Origin: Nitrospira sp.
Lineage (GTDB): Bacteria; Nitrospirota; Nitrospiria; Nitrospirales; UBA8639
Length of the DNA: 64,000 nt
Direction of reading: 5' to 3'
Assembly (NCBI GenBank): GCA_011523385.1
Contig: WTGX01000017.1
Span: 143,553 to 207,552, forward strand
Both the position numbers and the translations under genes were made by a program. A model generated the notes under the pieces. That model ran no database searches. It was not told where the DNA came from and saw nothing but the letters and a program-made list of their open reading frames with translations. Below are positions 17,154 to 26,063 of the stretch, one piece after another (the stretch's first letter is position 1; each line of letters starts with the position of its first letter).

Positions 17154-19025
17154 ATGGAATATCAGGTTTCCGCCAGAAAGTTTCGTCCGGGCACATTCGA
17201 AGAGTTGATCGGGCAGCCGCACGTGGTGCAGACGCTGCGGAACGCCATCCTCCGGCAACAGGTTGCCCATGCGTATCTCTTCTCCGGCATGCGCGGCGTG
17301 GGAAAGACCACGGCCGCCCGGATTCTGGCCAAGGCGCTGAATTGCGAAAAAGGACCCACCCCTGAACCCTGCGGTCAGTGCGAGAGTTGTCTGGAAATTA
17401 CGCGCGGCAACTCGGTTGACGTCATCGAGATCGACGGCGCCTCGAATACCGGCGTGGACGATGTCCGGGAGCTTCGCGAAAACGTCAAATTTTCGCCGTT
17501 CCGGGGCACCTATCGGATTTACATCATCGACGAAGTCCACATGCTCTCCAATTCGGCGTTCAACGCGCTCTTGAAGACACTGGAAGAGCCTCCGCCGCAC
17601 GCAGTGTTTATCTTTGCGACGACTGAAGTCCACAAAATCCCGCCCACCATCACGTCTCGCTGCCAACATTTCAACTTTCGCCGGATTCCCCGGCGGGAGA
17701 TCATCGCGCGTCTTCAGGAAGTCGTGAAACACGTTGACGTCGAGATCGGCGAACGGAGCCTGGGGGCGATGGCCAGGGCGAGTGAAGGCAGTATGCGCGA
17801 CGCCCTCAGTTTGTTGGATCAGGCCGTGGCGTTCGGCGGCCGGACGATTACCGAGCATGACGTGGACGAGATGCTCGGGGCCGTGCCCGACGAACTGGTG
17901 GGCCGCATCGTGCAGACGGTCGTGACTCAGGACCCGGCCGCGGCCGTCACCCTGGTTGGCGAGGTGGTTGACCACGGGTACGACTTGCGGGCTTATTGCG
18001 GGGCGGTGGTGGAGCGCATGCGTCACCTGATGATTGCGGCAGTGGTGCCCGGGTTCGAGCAAGCGCAAGGCTTGATGGATTTGCCGGATGAAGACGTGAA
18101 ACAACTATTGGCGGAAGCCAAATCGTTCTCGGTGGAGCAGTTACAGGAGGTTTTTCATCTCTTTGCCCAAGCTGAAGATCGCCTTCGGTCAACGGCGCAT
18201 CCTCGTTTTGTCTTTGAAGTGGCCGCGGTGCGCGCGGCGCGGTTGCTGCAGCCCGGCGCACAAGTTTTGCGGCAGGCCGAAACGGGACGGGGGCCACAAC
18301 CCCAGGCTGCAAGCGTGCCGGCAGAAAAACCCCGGCCGGCGTCAGGGGTACCGCCGTCACCGGCAAGACAACCTGACCATCGCGCCGGAACGTCAGGTCG
18401 GCCCTTCGGCTCCGCTTCCTTCGGCTCCGCTCAGGACAAGCAGGACAGGCCCTCGGCTCCCGTGTCCGGGCAGGGCGGGCGCCCCTCTCCTCCGGCGCAA
18501 AAGACCCCCACTTCCAACGCGGCGAGCGCGCCGCGCGCCGCACGGTCTGCAGTCGAGGCGAAATCGGCGCCTCAACCGAGACCGGCGTCCCCGGGGAGTC
18601 CGCCGGCTATCCGGGAAGAAGACTGGCAGCGGGTCGTCGATTCCGTGATTCAGAATTCCCCCAACATTGGAACCTTTTTGGAAATGGGAACGTTGGTAAA
18701 AATCGAAGGCAACCAGGTCATCGTGGGGTTTCCCAAAACCGCATCGGTGGCCTGTTCGAGAATCCAGAAAGAAGAGACCCGCGCATTGATTGCAAAGATC
18801 TGCCAAACCGTCACAGGGGCGAGCATTCACATTCGAGTGGTCGAATTGACCGGAGAACCGGGCGACGGGCTCACGATCAGGCAGATGCGAAACAAACGGC
18901 GGGAACAGGATGACGAGGCCTTGTTGGAGCAGGCACGAGCGAATCCCATGGTGAAACACGCGATGGAACTGTTTGGCGGCGAAGTGGTGAAGGCCAGTCG
19001 CCCGAGTGGAAAGAAGGAGGCGTAA
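17154..19025 (+). CDS. dnaX: DNA polymerase III subunit gamma/tau
   Basis: Clamp-loader ATPase, 623 aa. Walker A is GMRGVGKTT near residue 43, the zinc-binding cysteines are in CEKGPTPEPCGQCESC, Walker B/DExx is IIDEVHML, and the arginine-finger motif is TSRCQHF. Domain III is followed by a Pro/Ala-rich linker (about 375-480) and a C-terminal region that may bind the polymerase. The linker includes a translated copy of a dispersed repeat (about residues 418-434). It is followed at 2 nt by ybaB and then recR. Confidence 0.97.
   Translation: MEYQVSARKFRPGTFEELIGQPHVVQTLRNAILRQQVAHAYLFSGMRGVGKTTAARILAKALNCEKGPTPEPCGQCESCLEITRGNSVDVIEIDGASNTGVDDVRELRENVKFSPFRGTYRIYIIDEVHMLSNSAFNALLKTLEEPPPHAVFIFATTEVHKIPPTITSRCQHFNFRRIPRREIIARLQEVVKHVDVEIGERSLGAMARASEGSMRDALSLLDQAVAFGGRTITEHDVDEMLGAVPDELVGRIVQTVVTQDPAAAVTLVGEVVDHGYDLRAYCGAVVERMRHLMIAAVVPGFEQAQGLMDLPDEDVKQLLAEAKSFSVEQLQEVFHLFAQAEDRLRSTAHPRFVFEVAAVRAARLLQPGAQVLRQAETGRGPQPQAASVPAEKPRPASGVPPSPARQPDHRAGTSGRPFGSASFGSAQDKQDRPSAPVSGQGGRPSPPAQKTPTSNAASAPRAARSAVEAKSAPQPRPASPGSPPAIREEDWQRVVDSVIQNSPNIGTFLEMGTLVKIEGNQVIVGFPKTASVACSRIQKEETRALIAKICQTVTGASIHIRVVELTGEPGDGLTIRQMRNKRREQDDEALLEQARANPMVKHAMELFGGEVVKASRPSGKKEA
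18404..18455. repeat. Dispersed repeat inserted in frame in dnaX
   Basis: Reverse-orientation copy of the CCTGAGC..GAAGG repeat (cttccttcggctccgctca plus ggacaagcaggaca). It is translated as part of the linker (FGSASFGSAQDKQDR). Length and frame are compatible with uninterrupted dnaX. Confidence 0.7.
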
Positions 19026-19027
19026 GC

Positions 19028-19351
19028 ATGTCCAAGAATCCTTTTGGCAATATGGGAAATCTGTTGAAACAGGCCCAGGCCATGCAGGAGAAACTGGGAA
19101 AAATTCAGGAAGAAGCCGCCGCGAAAACCGTCCAGGCGTCGGCCGGAGGCGGCATGGTCACGGTCACGGCCAATGGAGGAATGCAAATCACCAACGTGGC
19201 GATCGAGCCCGAAGTCTTGAAGTCTGAGGATCCCGACATGTTGCAGGACCTTCTTGTGGCTGCCACCAATGAAGCATTGCGCAAGGCCAAGGAGTTAATG
19301 GCTGATGAAGTGAAGGGGTTGACCGGAGGTCTCGGCATCCCCGGAATGTGA
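19028..19351 (+). CDS. YbaB/EbfC-family nucleoid-associated protein
   Basis: 107 aa. The N-terminal coiled coil is MGNLLKQAQAMQEKLGKIQEE, then VTVTANGGMQITNVAIEPEVL, the family DNA-binding core. It ends with the Gly-rich TGGLGIPGM. The position between dnaX and recR is the classical one. Confidence 0.96.
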   Translation: MSKNPFGNMGNLLKQAQAMQEKLGKIQEEAAAKTVQASAGGGMVTVTANGGMQITNVAIEPEVLKSEDPDMLQDLLVAATNEALRKAKELMADEVKGLTGGLGIPGM

Positions 19352-19390
19352 CGAATTCACAATCCACAATCAAAAATCCACAATGGATTC

Positions 19391-19996
19391 ATGAGCGTAC
19401 AACAGCGTCAGGGGTTATTGGCCAAACTGGCCAAGGAGTTTGTGCGATTGCCCGGCATCGGGCAAAAGACCTCGCAACGACTCGCGTTTCATATGATGAA
19501 GGTCAGCAAGGAAGAGGCCCTGCGCCTGGCCGATGCCATTCGCGACGTTAAGGAATTTGTGGTGTTTTGCGAGCAATGTCGCAATATTGCGGAAAGCGAG
19601 TTGTGCGACATCTGCCAGGATCCTCAACGGGATCGCACCAGGATTCTGGTCGTGGAAGAACCGAGCACCTTGCATGCGATCGATCAAAGTCGCGGGTACA
19701 AAGGCCTGTATCACGTCCTGATGGGGTCGATCTCACCGCTGGACGGGGTGGGGCCGTCCGATATTCGCGTGAAGGAGTTGGAGGCGCGCGTCCGGGACGG
19801 TGGCGTAAAGGAGGTCATCGTGGCGACGAATCCCACCATCGAAGGCGAAGCCACGGCAATTTACCTCACGAAACTCCTGAAGCCCTACGGAGTCACGGTC
19901 TCACGCATTGCCTACGGCATTCCCGTCGGCATGGATATCGAATACGCCGACGACGTGACGCTGACCAAATCCATCGAAGGCCGCCGTGAATTGTAG
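19391..19996 (+). CDS. recR: Recombination mediator protein RecR
   Basis: 201 aa. The N-terminal HhH is FVRLPGIGQKTSQRLAFHMM, the zinc finger is CEQC..CDIC, and the TOPRIM domain starts at ILVVEEPSTLHAID. The C-terminal Walker-B-like segment is typical. It acts with RecF/RecO in loading RecA at gaps. It ends the dnaX-ybaB-recR operon. Confidence 0.97.
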   Translation: MSVQQRQGLLAKLAKEFVRLPGIGQKTSQRLAFHMMKVSKEEALRLADAIRDVKEFVVFCEQCRNIAESELCDICQDPQRDRTRILVVEEPSTLHAIDQSRGYKGLYHVLMGSISPLDGVGPSDIRVKELEARVRDGGVKEVIVATNPTIEGEATAIYLTKLLKPYGVTVSRIAYGIPVGMDIEYADDVTLTKSIEGRREL

Positions 19997-20085
19997 CAGT
20001 TAGAGCCCCGTATATGTCCACGGATTCGTTGAAAACTGTCGCTGAGGATTAGAGGGAATCCATCATCAGGCCACTCGACCAAATG

Positions 20086-20170
20086 GTCATCCTGAGCAAC
20101 GCGAAGGATCTGCTTTTTGAGGCGTTCGGTTGTTGAGGGAGAGATCCTTCACTTCGTTCAGGATTGTCAG
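20086..20170. repeat. Dispersed palindromic element, copy 1
   Basis: About 85 bp beginning GTCATCCTGAGC and ending TTCAGGATTGTCA, with an internal TTGAGGGAGAGAT. It is closely similar to the start of 22893-23019 and weakly to 55995-56034. Confidence 0.7.
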
Positions 20171-20241
20171 TGTTCAGTCGTTCATTGCGTCAGCGAATGA
20201 ATGACCATTTCCATTCCCTCTCAAGATCTTTGTAACTCAAA

Positions 20242-20787
20242 ATGAGCCAGGAATTAGAAATCATCCAAATGGTCACGACCCGACTGGCGGAAGCCAATAT
20301 TCCATACATGGTCACGGGATCCATTGCGATGAATTACTACGCGGTCCCACGTATGACGCGAGATATTGACATTGTGGTCGAGTTGTTTGAGGAGGGCGTG
20401 GAGGAAACCGTCAGGTTGTTTCAAGGGGACTTCTACGTCGATCGCGAAATGGTGCAAGAGGCGGTGAAAAACCGATTGATGTTCAACGTCATTCACCATG
20501 CGTATATGATCAAAGTTGACTTGATTATCAGAAAGAACAGTGACTATCGCAAAGAAGAATTTTCTCGCAGGCGAATCGTGAAGGTTGATGATCATTCATT
20601 TTACATTGTGGCTCCGGAAGATCTCATTCTCTCCAAGCTCGATTGGGCTAAAGATTCGCATTCAGAGATACAGTTGAGCGACGTCAGAAATCTTTTGGCT
20701 GCCGTACCACAGTTGGATCACGATTATTTGGTCGGCTGGGCAGATCGTCTTGGGTTAAGAGATCTGTATCGGGAAGTGATGGCATGA
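20242..20787 (+). CDS. Nucleotidyltransferase-fold protein (DUF6036/AbiEii-like)
   Basis: 181 aa. The nucleotidyltransferase signature is GSIAMNYYAVPRMTRDIDIVVE (GS then RxTxDID, residues 22-43), followed by KVDLIIRK with a further acidic strand and APEDLILSKLDW. Such proteins occur as the transferase half of toxin-antitoxin or abortive-infection pairs. It overlaps the next gene by ATGA, so the two form a unit. The molecular target is unknown. Confidence 0.8.
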   Translation: MSQELEIIQMVTTRLAEANIPYMVTGSIAMNYYAVPRMTRDIDIVVELFEEGVEETVRLFQGDFYVDREMVQEAVKNRLMFNVIHHAYMIKVDLIIRKNSDYRKEEFSRRRIVKVDDHSFYIVAPEDLILSKLDWAKDSHSEIQLSDVRNLLAAVPQLDHDYLVGWADRLGLRDLYREVMA

Positions 20788-21038
20788 GGGATACCTCCAT
20801 CGAGATGGAACAACGGTTCCGAAGCATGATACTGACCCGTTCAGGAGAGGACCGGTTGAAAATGGGCTGTTCGATGCATGAGACGGCGCAAGCCCTTGTC
20901 ATCGCGTCCTTGAAGGAAAAAGCTCCCCATCTGACACGGGAAGATTTACGACGGGCCCTCTTCCTTCGATTTTACGGAGGCGAATTCGATAAGAAAACAT
21001 CCGAGAAAATCCTGGCCACGTTGACAAAGGCCGGTTGA
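20784..21038 (+). CDS. Small partner of the nucleotidyltransferase
   Basis: 84 aa, all-helical by appearance, with RLKMGCSMHETAQALVIASLKEKAPHL and RRALFLRFYGGEFD. The ATG overlaps the stop of the upstream transferase gene by 4 nt. I recall this type next to DUF6036-like transferases, so a cognate antitoxin or regulator role is inferred. Confidence 0.65.
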   Translation: MRDTSIEMEQRFRSMILTRSGEDRLKMGCSMHETAQALVIASLKEKAPHLTREDLRRALFLRFYGGEFDKKTSEKILATLTKAG

Positions 21039-21087
21039 ATCGTAAACCGCCAAGGCGCGATTGATACGAAAGTAACCTCAGAATCCG

Positions 21088-21151
21088 TCATTCCCGACGT
21101 TTGTAATCGGGAATCCAGTCTTGTTTTTTCATCTCTTGGTGTGCAGGCGGT
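21088..21151. repeat. Palindromic repeat plus 20-bp inverted-repeat end
   Basis: ATTCCCGAcgtttgtaaTCGGGAAT at 21089-21113 is a hairpin unit of the same family as copies near 45465 and 56200. A 20-bp word at 21132-21151 recurs perfectly inverted at 22856-22875, so the two flank 1.7 kb. Confidence 0.7.
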
Positions 21152-21172
21152 CAGTCCGCATGAAGGACTCCT

Positions 21173-21943
21173 GTGAAAGTATTTGTAAGGTTTCTCATGC
21201 TCATTGGAGTCGTTGGGATCATTGCCGTGGCGTTGGTTGGCCTGTCGTTGGATGCCTTGGTCAAGGGCGGGATCGAGACCATGGGTCCTCGGATACTGGG
21301 CGTGCCGGTGATGTTGGAGGACGTGGATATTGCGCTGCCGTCCGGCACGACCATGCAAGCCGGATTGACCCGGCTCGTCGTCAACAACCCTGAAGGGTAT
21401 GAGACCGCCTTTGCCGTATCCCTCCCGGAGGTCCGGGTGCACGTCGATTGGAACTCCCTGTTGACTGACACCGTGATCGTCGAAGAAGTGCTGATCATCG
21501 CGCCGGCCGTGACCTTCGAATGGTCGTTACAGGGCAGCAACCTCGGCGCGATCCATGAGAACGTCAAGCGCAACACTCGATCCGATCCCGATGACAATAA
21601 TCGAGAAAAAGCACAAAGCGACGAGGAAGGAGAAGAATTCGATAAGTCCGTTCACATCAAAAAAGTGACGGTCAAAAATGCGATCATCAACGTGAGCTTC
21701 GTCGGCGGACAGAGCGAGGTCACGCAATTGCCGTTACCCGATCTCGAATTGCGTGACATCGGGAACCCGTCAGGCGGCACCACGTTTTCACAAGCGTCAG
21801 CCGTCATCTTCGAGCAGATCTACGACGCCATTGACAAGGCCGTCATGAAACCGGGGATACTCCTGCCCCAAGGCGTCAAGCAACTCGGCAAATCCATCGG
21901 CAGGATGGGCAAGGAATTATTGCAGGGATTGTTTGGCAAGTAA
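21173..21943 (+). CDS. AsmA-like envelope protein
   Basis: 256 aa starting at GTG with AAGGA upstream. One N-terminal transmembrane helix (FLMLIGVVGIIAVALVGLSL) anchors a periplasmic beta-rich domain. That domain resembles the start of AsmA/DUF748 proteins (LVVNNPEGYETAFAVSLPEVRVHVDWNSL, then VIVEEVLIIAPAVTFE). A charged loop (SDPDDNNREKAQSDEEGEE) interrupts the domain. It is much shorter than true AsmA and probably works in envelope lipid transport or maintenance (family inference). Standalone gene. Confidence 0.7.
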   Translation: MKVFVRFLMLIGVVGIIAVALVGLSLDALVKGGIETMGPRILGVPVMLEDVDIALPSGTTMQAGLTRLVVNNPEGYETAFAVSLPEVRVHVDWNSLLTDTVIVEEVLIIAPAVTFEWSLQGSNLGAIHENVKRNTRSDPDDNNREKAQSDEEGEEFDKSVHIKKVTVKNAIINVSFVGGQSEVTQLPLPDLELRDIGNPSGGTTFSQASAVIFEQIYDAIDKAVMKPGILLPQGVKQLGKSIGRMGKELLQGLFGK

Positions 21944-22014
21944 GCGTCTCGAACTGTAACCGGGTTACAATCCGTTATCTGCAAAATACGCATCTACGAC
22001 CCGCGATTCCAAAA

Positions 22015-22425
22015 TCACTGTGAAAACGTGGCCCCCGTGTCCTGCACTTCGCGGTAGGGCAGCAGCCAGACGAGTGACTCATCGTGGATGTCCACGACCT
22101 GGATGCGGTTTCCCCAGGGGTCGCGGAAGTCGCACCGGAAAGGAGGCTCCAACGTCAGGCCGTATTTGTTGACGAGTTTGTCCCGCACTTCGTTGACTTG
22201 CGCTTCGTCCCGGACCATGAGGCCGAAGTGCTTCGTGCGATCGGGTTGCAGGGTTTCGACTTCGAAGATCGCCAGGAACTGATGCTCCCCCAGTTTGCAC
22301 CAGGCGGCGCCTTCGCCTCCCCGCAGCATTTCCAGGTTAAACACGTCCGAATAAAATTCCACGGCTTTCTGCGCGTCGTCCACTTCGATGACCACGTGGT
22401 TGCATCCATAGACTTGAACGGCCAT
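22015..22425 (-). CDS. VOC-family (glyoxalase/dioxygenase fold) protein
   Basis: 136 aa with paired beta-alpha-beta-beta-beta units. The N-terminal metal histidine is in NHVVIEVDD and the second-unit motif is CDFRDPWGNRIQVVDIHD. Conserved H and E positions suggest a metal site. The substrate cannot be told from sequence. Standalone, downstream of the decayed mazEF locus. Confidence 0.85.
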   Translation of the reverse strand: MAVQVYGCNHVVIEVDDAQKAVEFYSDVFNLEMLRGGEGAAWCKLGEHQFLAIFEVETLQPDRTKHFGLMVRDEAQVNEVRDKLVNKYGLTLEPPFRCDFRDPWGNRIQVVDIHDESLVWLLPYREVQDTGATFSQ

Positions 22426-22459
22426 TTTTCATCTCCTTTTTTTCCTGAGTCAGCAGCAG

Positions 22460-22556
22460 TGTCTTCGATGCATTCATCATAACAGATTACGGGAACACAT
22501 CTGTAGAGATCGAATTCCGGCGCCAATGAAGAGAACTGCGAAACTACCACGTCCAT
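22460..22556 (-). pseudogene. Remnant of a MazF/PemK-type toxin gene
   Basis: An ATG at 22556 overlaps the antitoxin stop (EWTW-stop / MDVVV) exactly as in intact MazE-MazF pairs. The frame starts MDVVVSQF like PemK toxins, but after about 20 residues it loses similarity and no toxin core follows before the VOC gene. I interpret it as a deleted toxin gene. The distal limit is approximate. Confidence 0.5.
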
Positions 22557-22798
22557 TCCGTTCTCTCCCACTCGGAGCCTGGCGAGAGAGAGGGATCAAG
22601 AAGCCGGTCTTCTTTCTTCGACGCCATTTCCCTGAATGCCTGTGTCCAGCCCGTTCTCGGTTTTATCAGTGAACGGATGACCAGTTCTCCGTTTTTTGCT
22701 TCCAGTTCGACGGAGTCTTCCAACTGGCATTGTTTCAGGAGCGTTTGAGGAATCCGAATGCCACGGGAATTTCCGATAGCGACAATTTTGGTTCTCAT
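22544..22798 (-). CDS. MazE/AbrB-type antitoxin, now without toxin
   Basis: 84 aa. The SpoVT-AbrB swapped-hairpin domain is RTKIVAIGNSRGIRIPQTLLKQC. The tail ends in EWERTEWTW, which is the toxin-binding tail of MazE-like antitoxins. The ATG at 22798 is preferred over the GTG at 22807. The toxin gene that should overlap its end survives only as a fragment. Confidence 0.85.
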   Translation of the reverse strand: MRTKIVAIGNSRGIRIPQTLLKQCQLEDSVELEAKNGELVIRSLIKPRTGWTQAFREMASKKEDRLLDPSLSPGSEWERTEWTW

Positions 22799-22855
22799 GG
22801 TCTTCACCGCTAGGATAGTGAGTCATAACTTACATAAAAATCTCTGATGCAGGCT

Positions 22856-23019
22856 ACCGCCTGCACACCAAGAGACGAAAATAGTACAAGTTGTCATCCT
22901 GAGCGAAGCGAAGGATCTTGTCGTTGAGGCGGTCGGTTATTGAGGGAGAGATTCCTCGCAGGTCCTTCGCTAGGTCCTTCGCTCCGCTCAGGACAAGCTC
23001 AGGATAAGCTCGGAATGAC
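22856..23019. repeat. Dispersed palindromic element, copy 2, with inverted end
   Basis: Begins with the 20-bp word inverted relative to 21132-21151. It continues from 22893 with GTCATCCTGAGCGAAGCG and ends in GGAATGAC at 23019. It includes tandem TCCTTCGCTAGG and TCCTTCGCTCCG units and lies in the 3' flank of prfC. Confidence 0.7.
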
Positions 23020-23049
23020 AATGTGGATGTATTGTTCGGCACAAGTTGG

Positions 23050-24657
23050 CTATCCCATCTCCAGCAGGTCGTGGTCGGGGTTACGTTCTTTGGCGAAGGT
23101 TTTGGACCAGGGAGAGCGGAAGAGCGCGATGGGACGGTCACGGTGATCTTTGACGATCATGGCGTCGCCCGGGGCGCGAAAGGTGTCGAGGTCTCCGACC
23201 ACCCAGGCACTGCACGCATAGCTCAACGGTTCGAGCCGGGTCTCCACCCGGTATTCATTGCGGAGGCGAAATTCCAACACGTCGAACTGAAGCCGGCCCA
23301 CCGCGGCCACGAGGAAATCCAGGTCATCGAGGCTCCGGAGAATCTGGACCGTGCCTTCGGCGGCCATTTGCTCCATGCCTTTGTCAAAGGCTTTGCGTTT
23401 GCCCACGTCGGTGGGTTGAATCCGGGCAAAAACCTCCGGTTGAAACTGGGGGAGGGATTGATAGTTGAATCCGTCATCCAGTGAGATGGTATCGCCGATG
23501 GCAAACTGTCCCGGGTTGATCACACCGATGATGTCTCCGGGATACGCTTCGTCCACGGTGTGGCGGCCCTTGGCGACGAGGCTGTGCGGCCGGGACAGGC
23601 GCACGTCATGCCTCAGGCGGTGATGTTTGACCACCATGTCACGCTCGAACCGGCCGGAGCAGACGCGCAGGAAGGCCGTGCTGTCACGATGCCGGGGATT
23701 CATATTCGCTTGTATTTTGAAGATATAGGCGCTGAACGGCCGCTCCACCGGGTCCACGACGATTTGCGTACCGTCGGGCTGGTCAGCCGTTCGCGGCATG
23801 GCGGCGGGCGCCATCTCCACGAAGGCGTCAAAGAAATTTTCAATGCCGAAGTTCGTGAGCGCGGAGGCAAAAAACACGGGCGTCACCTCACCGTTGAGAA
23901 AGGCCTGCTGCGAATACGGATTCCCGGCCACGTCCAACAGTTCCAAATCATGATTGACTTCCTGCCGGACGTCTTCCCCGATCAGGGCCGTGGCTTCTGG
24001 GCCGTCCAAAGGGATTTCCGTGCGGTCGGCTTTCGCGGAGCCCTGCGCCGCCATTTTTTTAAACAGCGAGACCCGGCGGGTGCCGCGGTCCACGACGCCC
24101 ACGAACTGTTGGCCCGACCCGACGGGCCAATTGATCGGATTGGCGTGAATGCGGAGGACGTCTTCCACCTCGGCCATGAGGTCGAGCGGCATGCGTCCCG
24201 GCAGGTCCATTTTGTTGATCAACGTCAGGACCGGAATGTTGCGCAAGCGGCACACTTCAAATAATTTCCGGGTTTGGGCTTCGACGCCCTTCGCCGCGTC
24301 GATGACCATCACGGCGCTGTCCGCGGCGGTCAGCGTCCGGTAGGTATCTTCACAGAAATCCTGGTGGCCCGGCGTATCGAGGACGTTGATGACGGCCTGT
24401 TTGTACTGGAACTGCATGGCCGACGCGGTGATCGAAATCCCGCGTTCCTGTTCCATGTCCATCCAGTCGGAGGTCGCTGTTTTGGCGCTTTTCCGGCTTC
24501 CCACCATGCCGGCCGTGCGGACCATCCCCGAATAGAGCAGCAGTTTTTCCGTGACGGTGGTTTTCCCGGCGTCGGGATGACTGATAATGGCGAAGGTCCG
24601 GCGCTTGTTCGCCTGGACCCGAACGTCGTTTTGCATGTATAGGTCGGACGTGACCAT
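23050..24657 (-). CDS. prfC: Peptide chain release factor 3
   Basis: Translational GTPase that recycles RF1/RF2. 535 aa from the ATG at 24657. G1 is SHPDAGKTT, G3 is DTPGHQDF and G4 is NKMD. Domain II and the RF3-specific C-terminal domain follow, ending DHDLLEMG. The frame runs further up to 24747 into the TolC gene, which is rejected as start. It lies 16 nt after the TolC-like gene on the same strand, probably incidental. Confidence 0.96.
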   Translation of the reverse strand: MVTSDLYMQNDVRVQANKRRTFAIISHPDAGKTTVTEKLLLYSGMVRTAGMVGSRKSAKTATSDWMDMEQERGISITASAMQFQYKQAVINVLDTPGHQDFCEDTYRTLTAADSAVMVIDAAKGVEAQTRKLFEVCRLRNIPVLTLINKMDLPGRMPLDLMAEVEDVLRIHANPINWPVGSGQQFVGVVDRGTRRVSLFKKMAAQGSAKADRTEIPLDGPEATALIGEDVRQEVNHDLELLDVAGNPYSQQAFLNGEVTPVFFASALTNFGIENFFDAFVEMAPAAMPRTADQPDGTQIVVDPVERPFSAYIFKIQANMNPRHRDSTAFLRVCSGRFERDMVVKHHRLRHDVRLSRPHSLVAKGRHTVDEAYPGDIIGVINPGQFAIGDTISLDDGFNYQSLPQFQPEVFARIQPTDVGKRKAFDKGMEQMAAEGTVQILRSLDDLDFLVAAVGRLQFDVLEFRLRNEYRVETRLEPLSYACSAWVVGDLDTFRAPGDAMIVKDHRDRPIALFRSPWSKTFAKERNPDHDLLEMG

Positions 24658-24673
24658 GGGTGACGGCGGCGAG

Positions 24674-26032
24674 TTAGAGTTCTTCGAGTCGTCCCTGCGC
24701 TCTGGCGAGATCCACGCGTGACGCGTTGAAATTGAACAGCGCTTCAATGAGGTTGTCCCGGGCTTGGGCCACCCGGGTTTGGGCGTCCGTGACTTCGATA
24801 TTGGTCGCCAAGCCGACCGAGAAACGCTGCCGGGCGAGATAGAGTTCCTGAAACGACAAACGAAGTCCTTCCTTGGCCACGGCGACCTGTTGTTGGGTGG
24901 ATTTCAAGGTCAACATGGCGTCCCGGACTTCCAACCCGATTTGTTTTTCGACGTCTCGCGTCTTGAGGGCCTCCAGGCGCAGCAAACTGCGCTGTTCGGA
25001 AATGCGGCCTTCACGCTGGCCGCCGTCGAACAGGGGAATAGAGAGCAACACCTGGATGTTGTCGGTGGTTAACGCATTGCCGGGTTGATTCCCGATTACG
25101 CCCACGTCTCCGGTACCCGAGAGTGAGGGCACCCTTTCCATCACCACCGAACTCAACGTCAGTTCAGCCAACCGTTCCCGTTTCTTCTGAGCTTTGAGTT
25201 CGACCCGGTGTTCCCTGGCGACCTGCAAGGCTTCGTCCACGGACTGATGGGTGACGGGGACGAGTTTCAGTTCGTCCGTGAGGATCAGTTTTACGTCGAA
25301 GGAGAACCCGATGCCGCGACTCAGGTTGAGTTTCGCGCTGCCGAAGTCGTTCTTCGAGACGAGCAGGCGTTGTTTTTCATTTTCGAGCTGTACCTTCGCC
25401 CGAGTAACGTCCAATTGAGTGGCCATGCCGACCGACTTGCGTTCCATGGCCAGGCGCAACAATTGGTTATTGAGCTTCACGTCGGCCAAGCGGGCTTTGA
25501 CGGATTTTTTCACCCGTAAGGTTTCCAGATAGGCCAAGGCCACTAAAGCCATCGTATCCATTTTCTGGGTTTCCGAGTCCAGGCCGGCCACTTCGATGTT
25601 CGTTCGGGCCGCGCGCCATTTCTGGATCAGACTCAGGCTGAACAGATTCTGGGTCACTGCAATACGGCTTTCGTAAAAATCTATGGGGGGGGACACACCG
25701 GCAGCAAGTCCGCCAAATGCGCCGAGAAAGAATCGCCGTCTCGCGCCGCTGACCCGGGCGGACAGGTTCGGCAGCAAGGCTCCGCGCTGGGTAAAGGCTT
25801 GCTCTTCCGCCTGGGCCACGCGCTCTTTAAAGATCTGCACCGTGGGGTTGTTGTCGACGGCGGCTTGCATGGCGTCGCGCATGCTCAACCGGAGTTCGGG
25901 CGGGCGTGGGGGCGACGCGGCCTTATTCTTTACGTCTAGAGCCCAGGAAAGGGTCGTCATGCTCGACAGACACATGATACCGGCGAAGATGAAGACGATC
26001 ATGACGGCCTCTTGTAATGTGTTGCTGTGCAT
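24674..26032 (-). CDS. TolC-family outer-membrane efflux protein
   Basis: 452 aa with an N-terminal signal segment (VFIFAGIMCLSSMTTLSWA). Two OEP repeats are seen: helices QIFKERVAQAEEQAFTQRGALLPNLSA, and later LRLSFQELYLARQRFSVGLATNIEVTDAQTRVAQARDNLIEALFNFN. It forms the outer-membrane channel of the tripartite pump whose inner-membrane and adaptor genes lie directly upstream (gap 31 nt). Confidence 0.93.
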   Translation of the reverse strand: MHSNTLQEAVMIVFIFAGIMCLSSMTTLSWALDVKNKAASPPRPPELRLSMRDAMQAAVDNNPTVQIFKERVAQAEEQAFTQRGALLPNLSARVSGARRRFFLGAFGGLAAGVSPPIDFYESRIAVTQNLFSLSLIQKWRAARTNIEVAGLDSETQKMDTMALVALAYLETLRVKKSVKARLADVKLNNQLLRLAMERKSVGMATQLDVTRAKVQLENEKQRLLVSKNDFGSAKLNLSRGIGFSFDVKLILTDELKLVPVTHQSVDEALQVAREHRVELKAQKKRERLAELTLSSVVMERVPSLSGTGDVGVIGNQPGNALTTDNIQVLLSIPLFDGGQREGRISEQRSLLRLEALKTRDVEKQIGLEVRDAMLTLKSTQQQVAVAKEGLRLSFQELYLARQRFSVGLATNIEVTDAQTRVAQARDNLIEALFNFNASRVDLARAQGRLEEL

Positions 26033-26063
26033 ACAATTAGGTGAAACATCACTCTCCTCTCGA

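Noticed and set aside
17947..18959. Long minus-strand frames opposite dnaX
   Set aside because: dnaX is unambiguous on the plus strand; these are GC-rich shadows.
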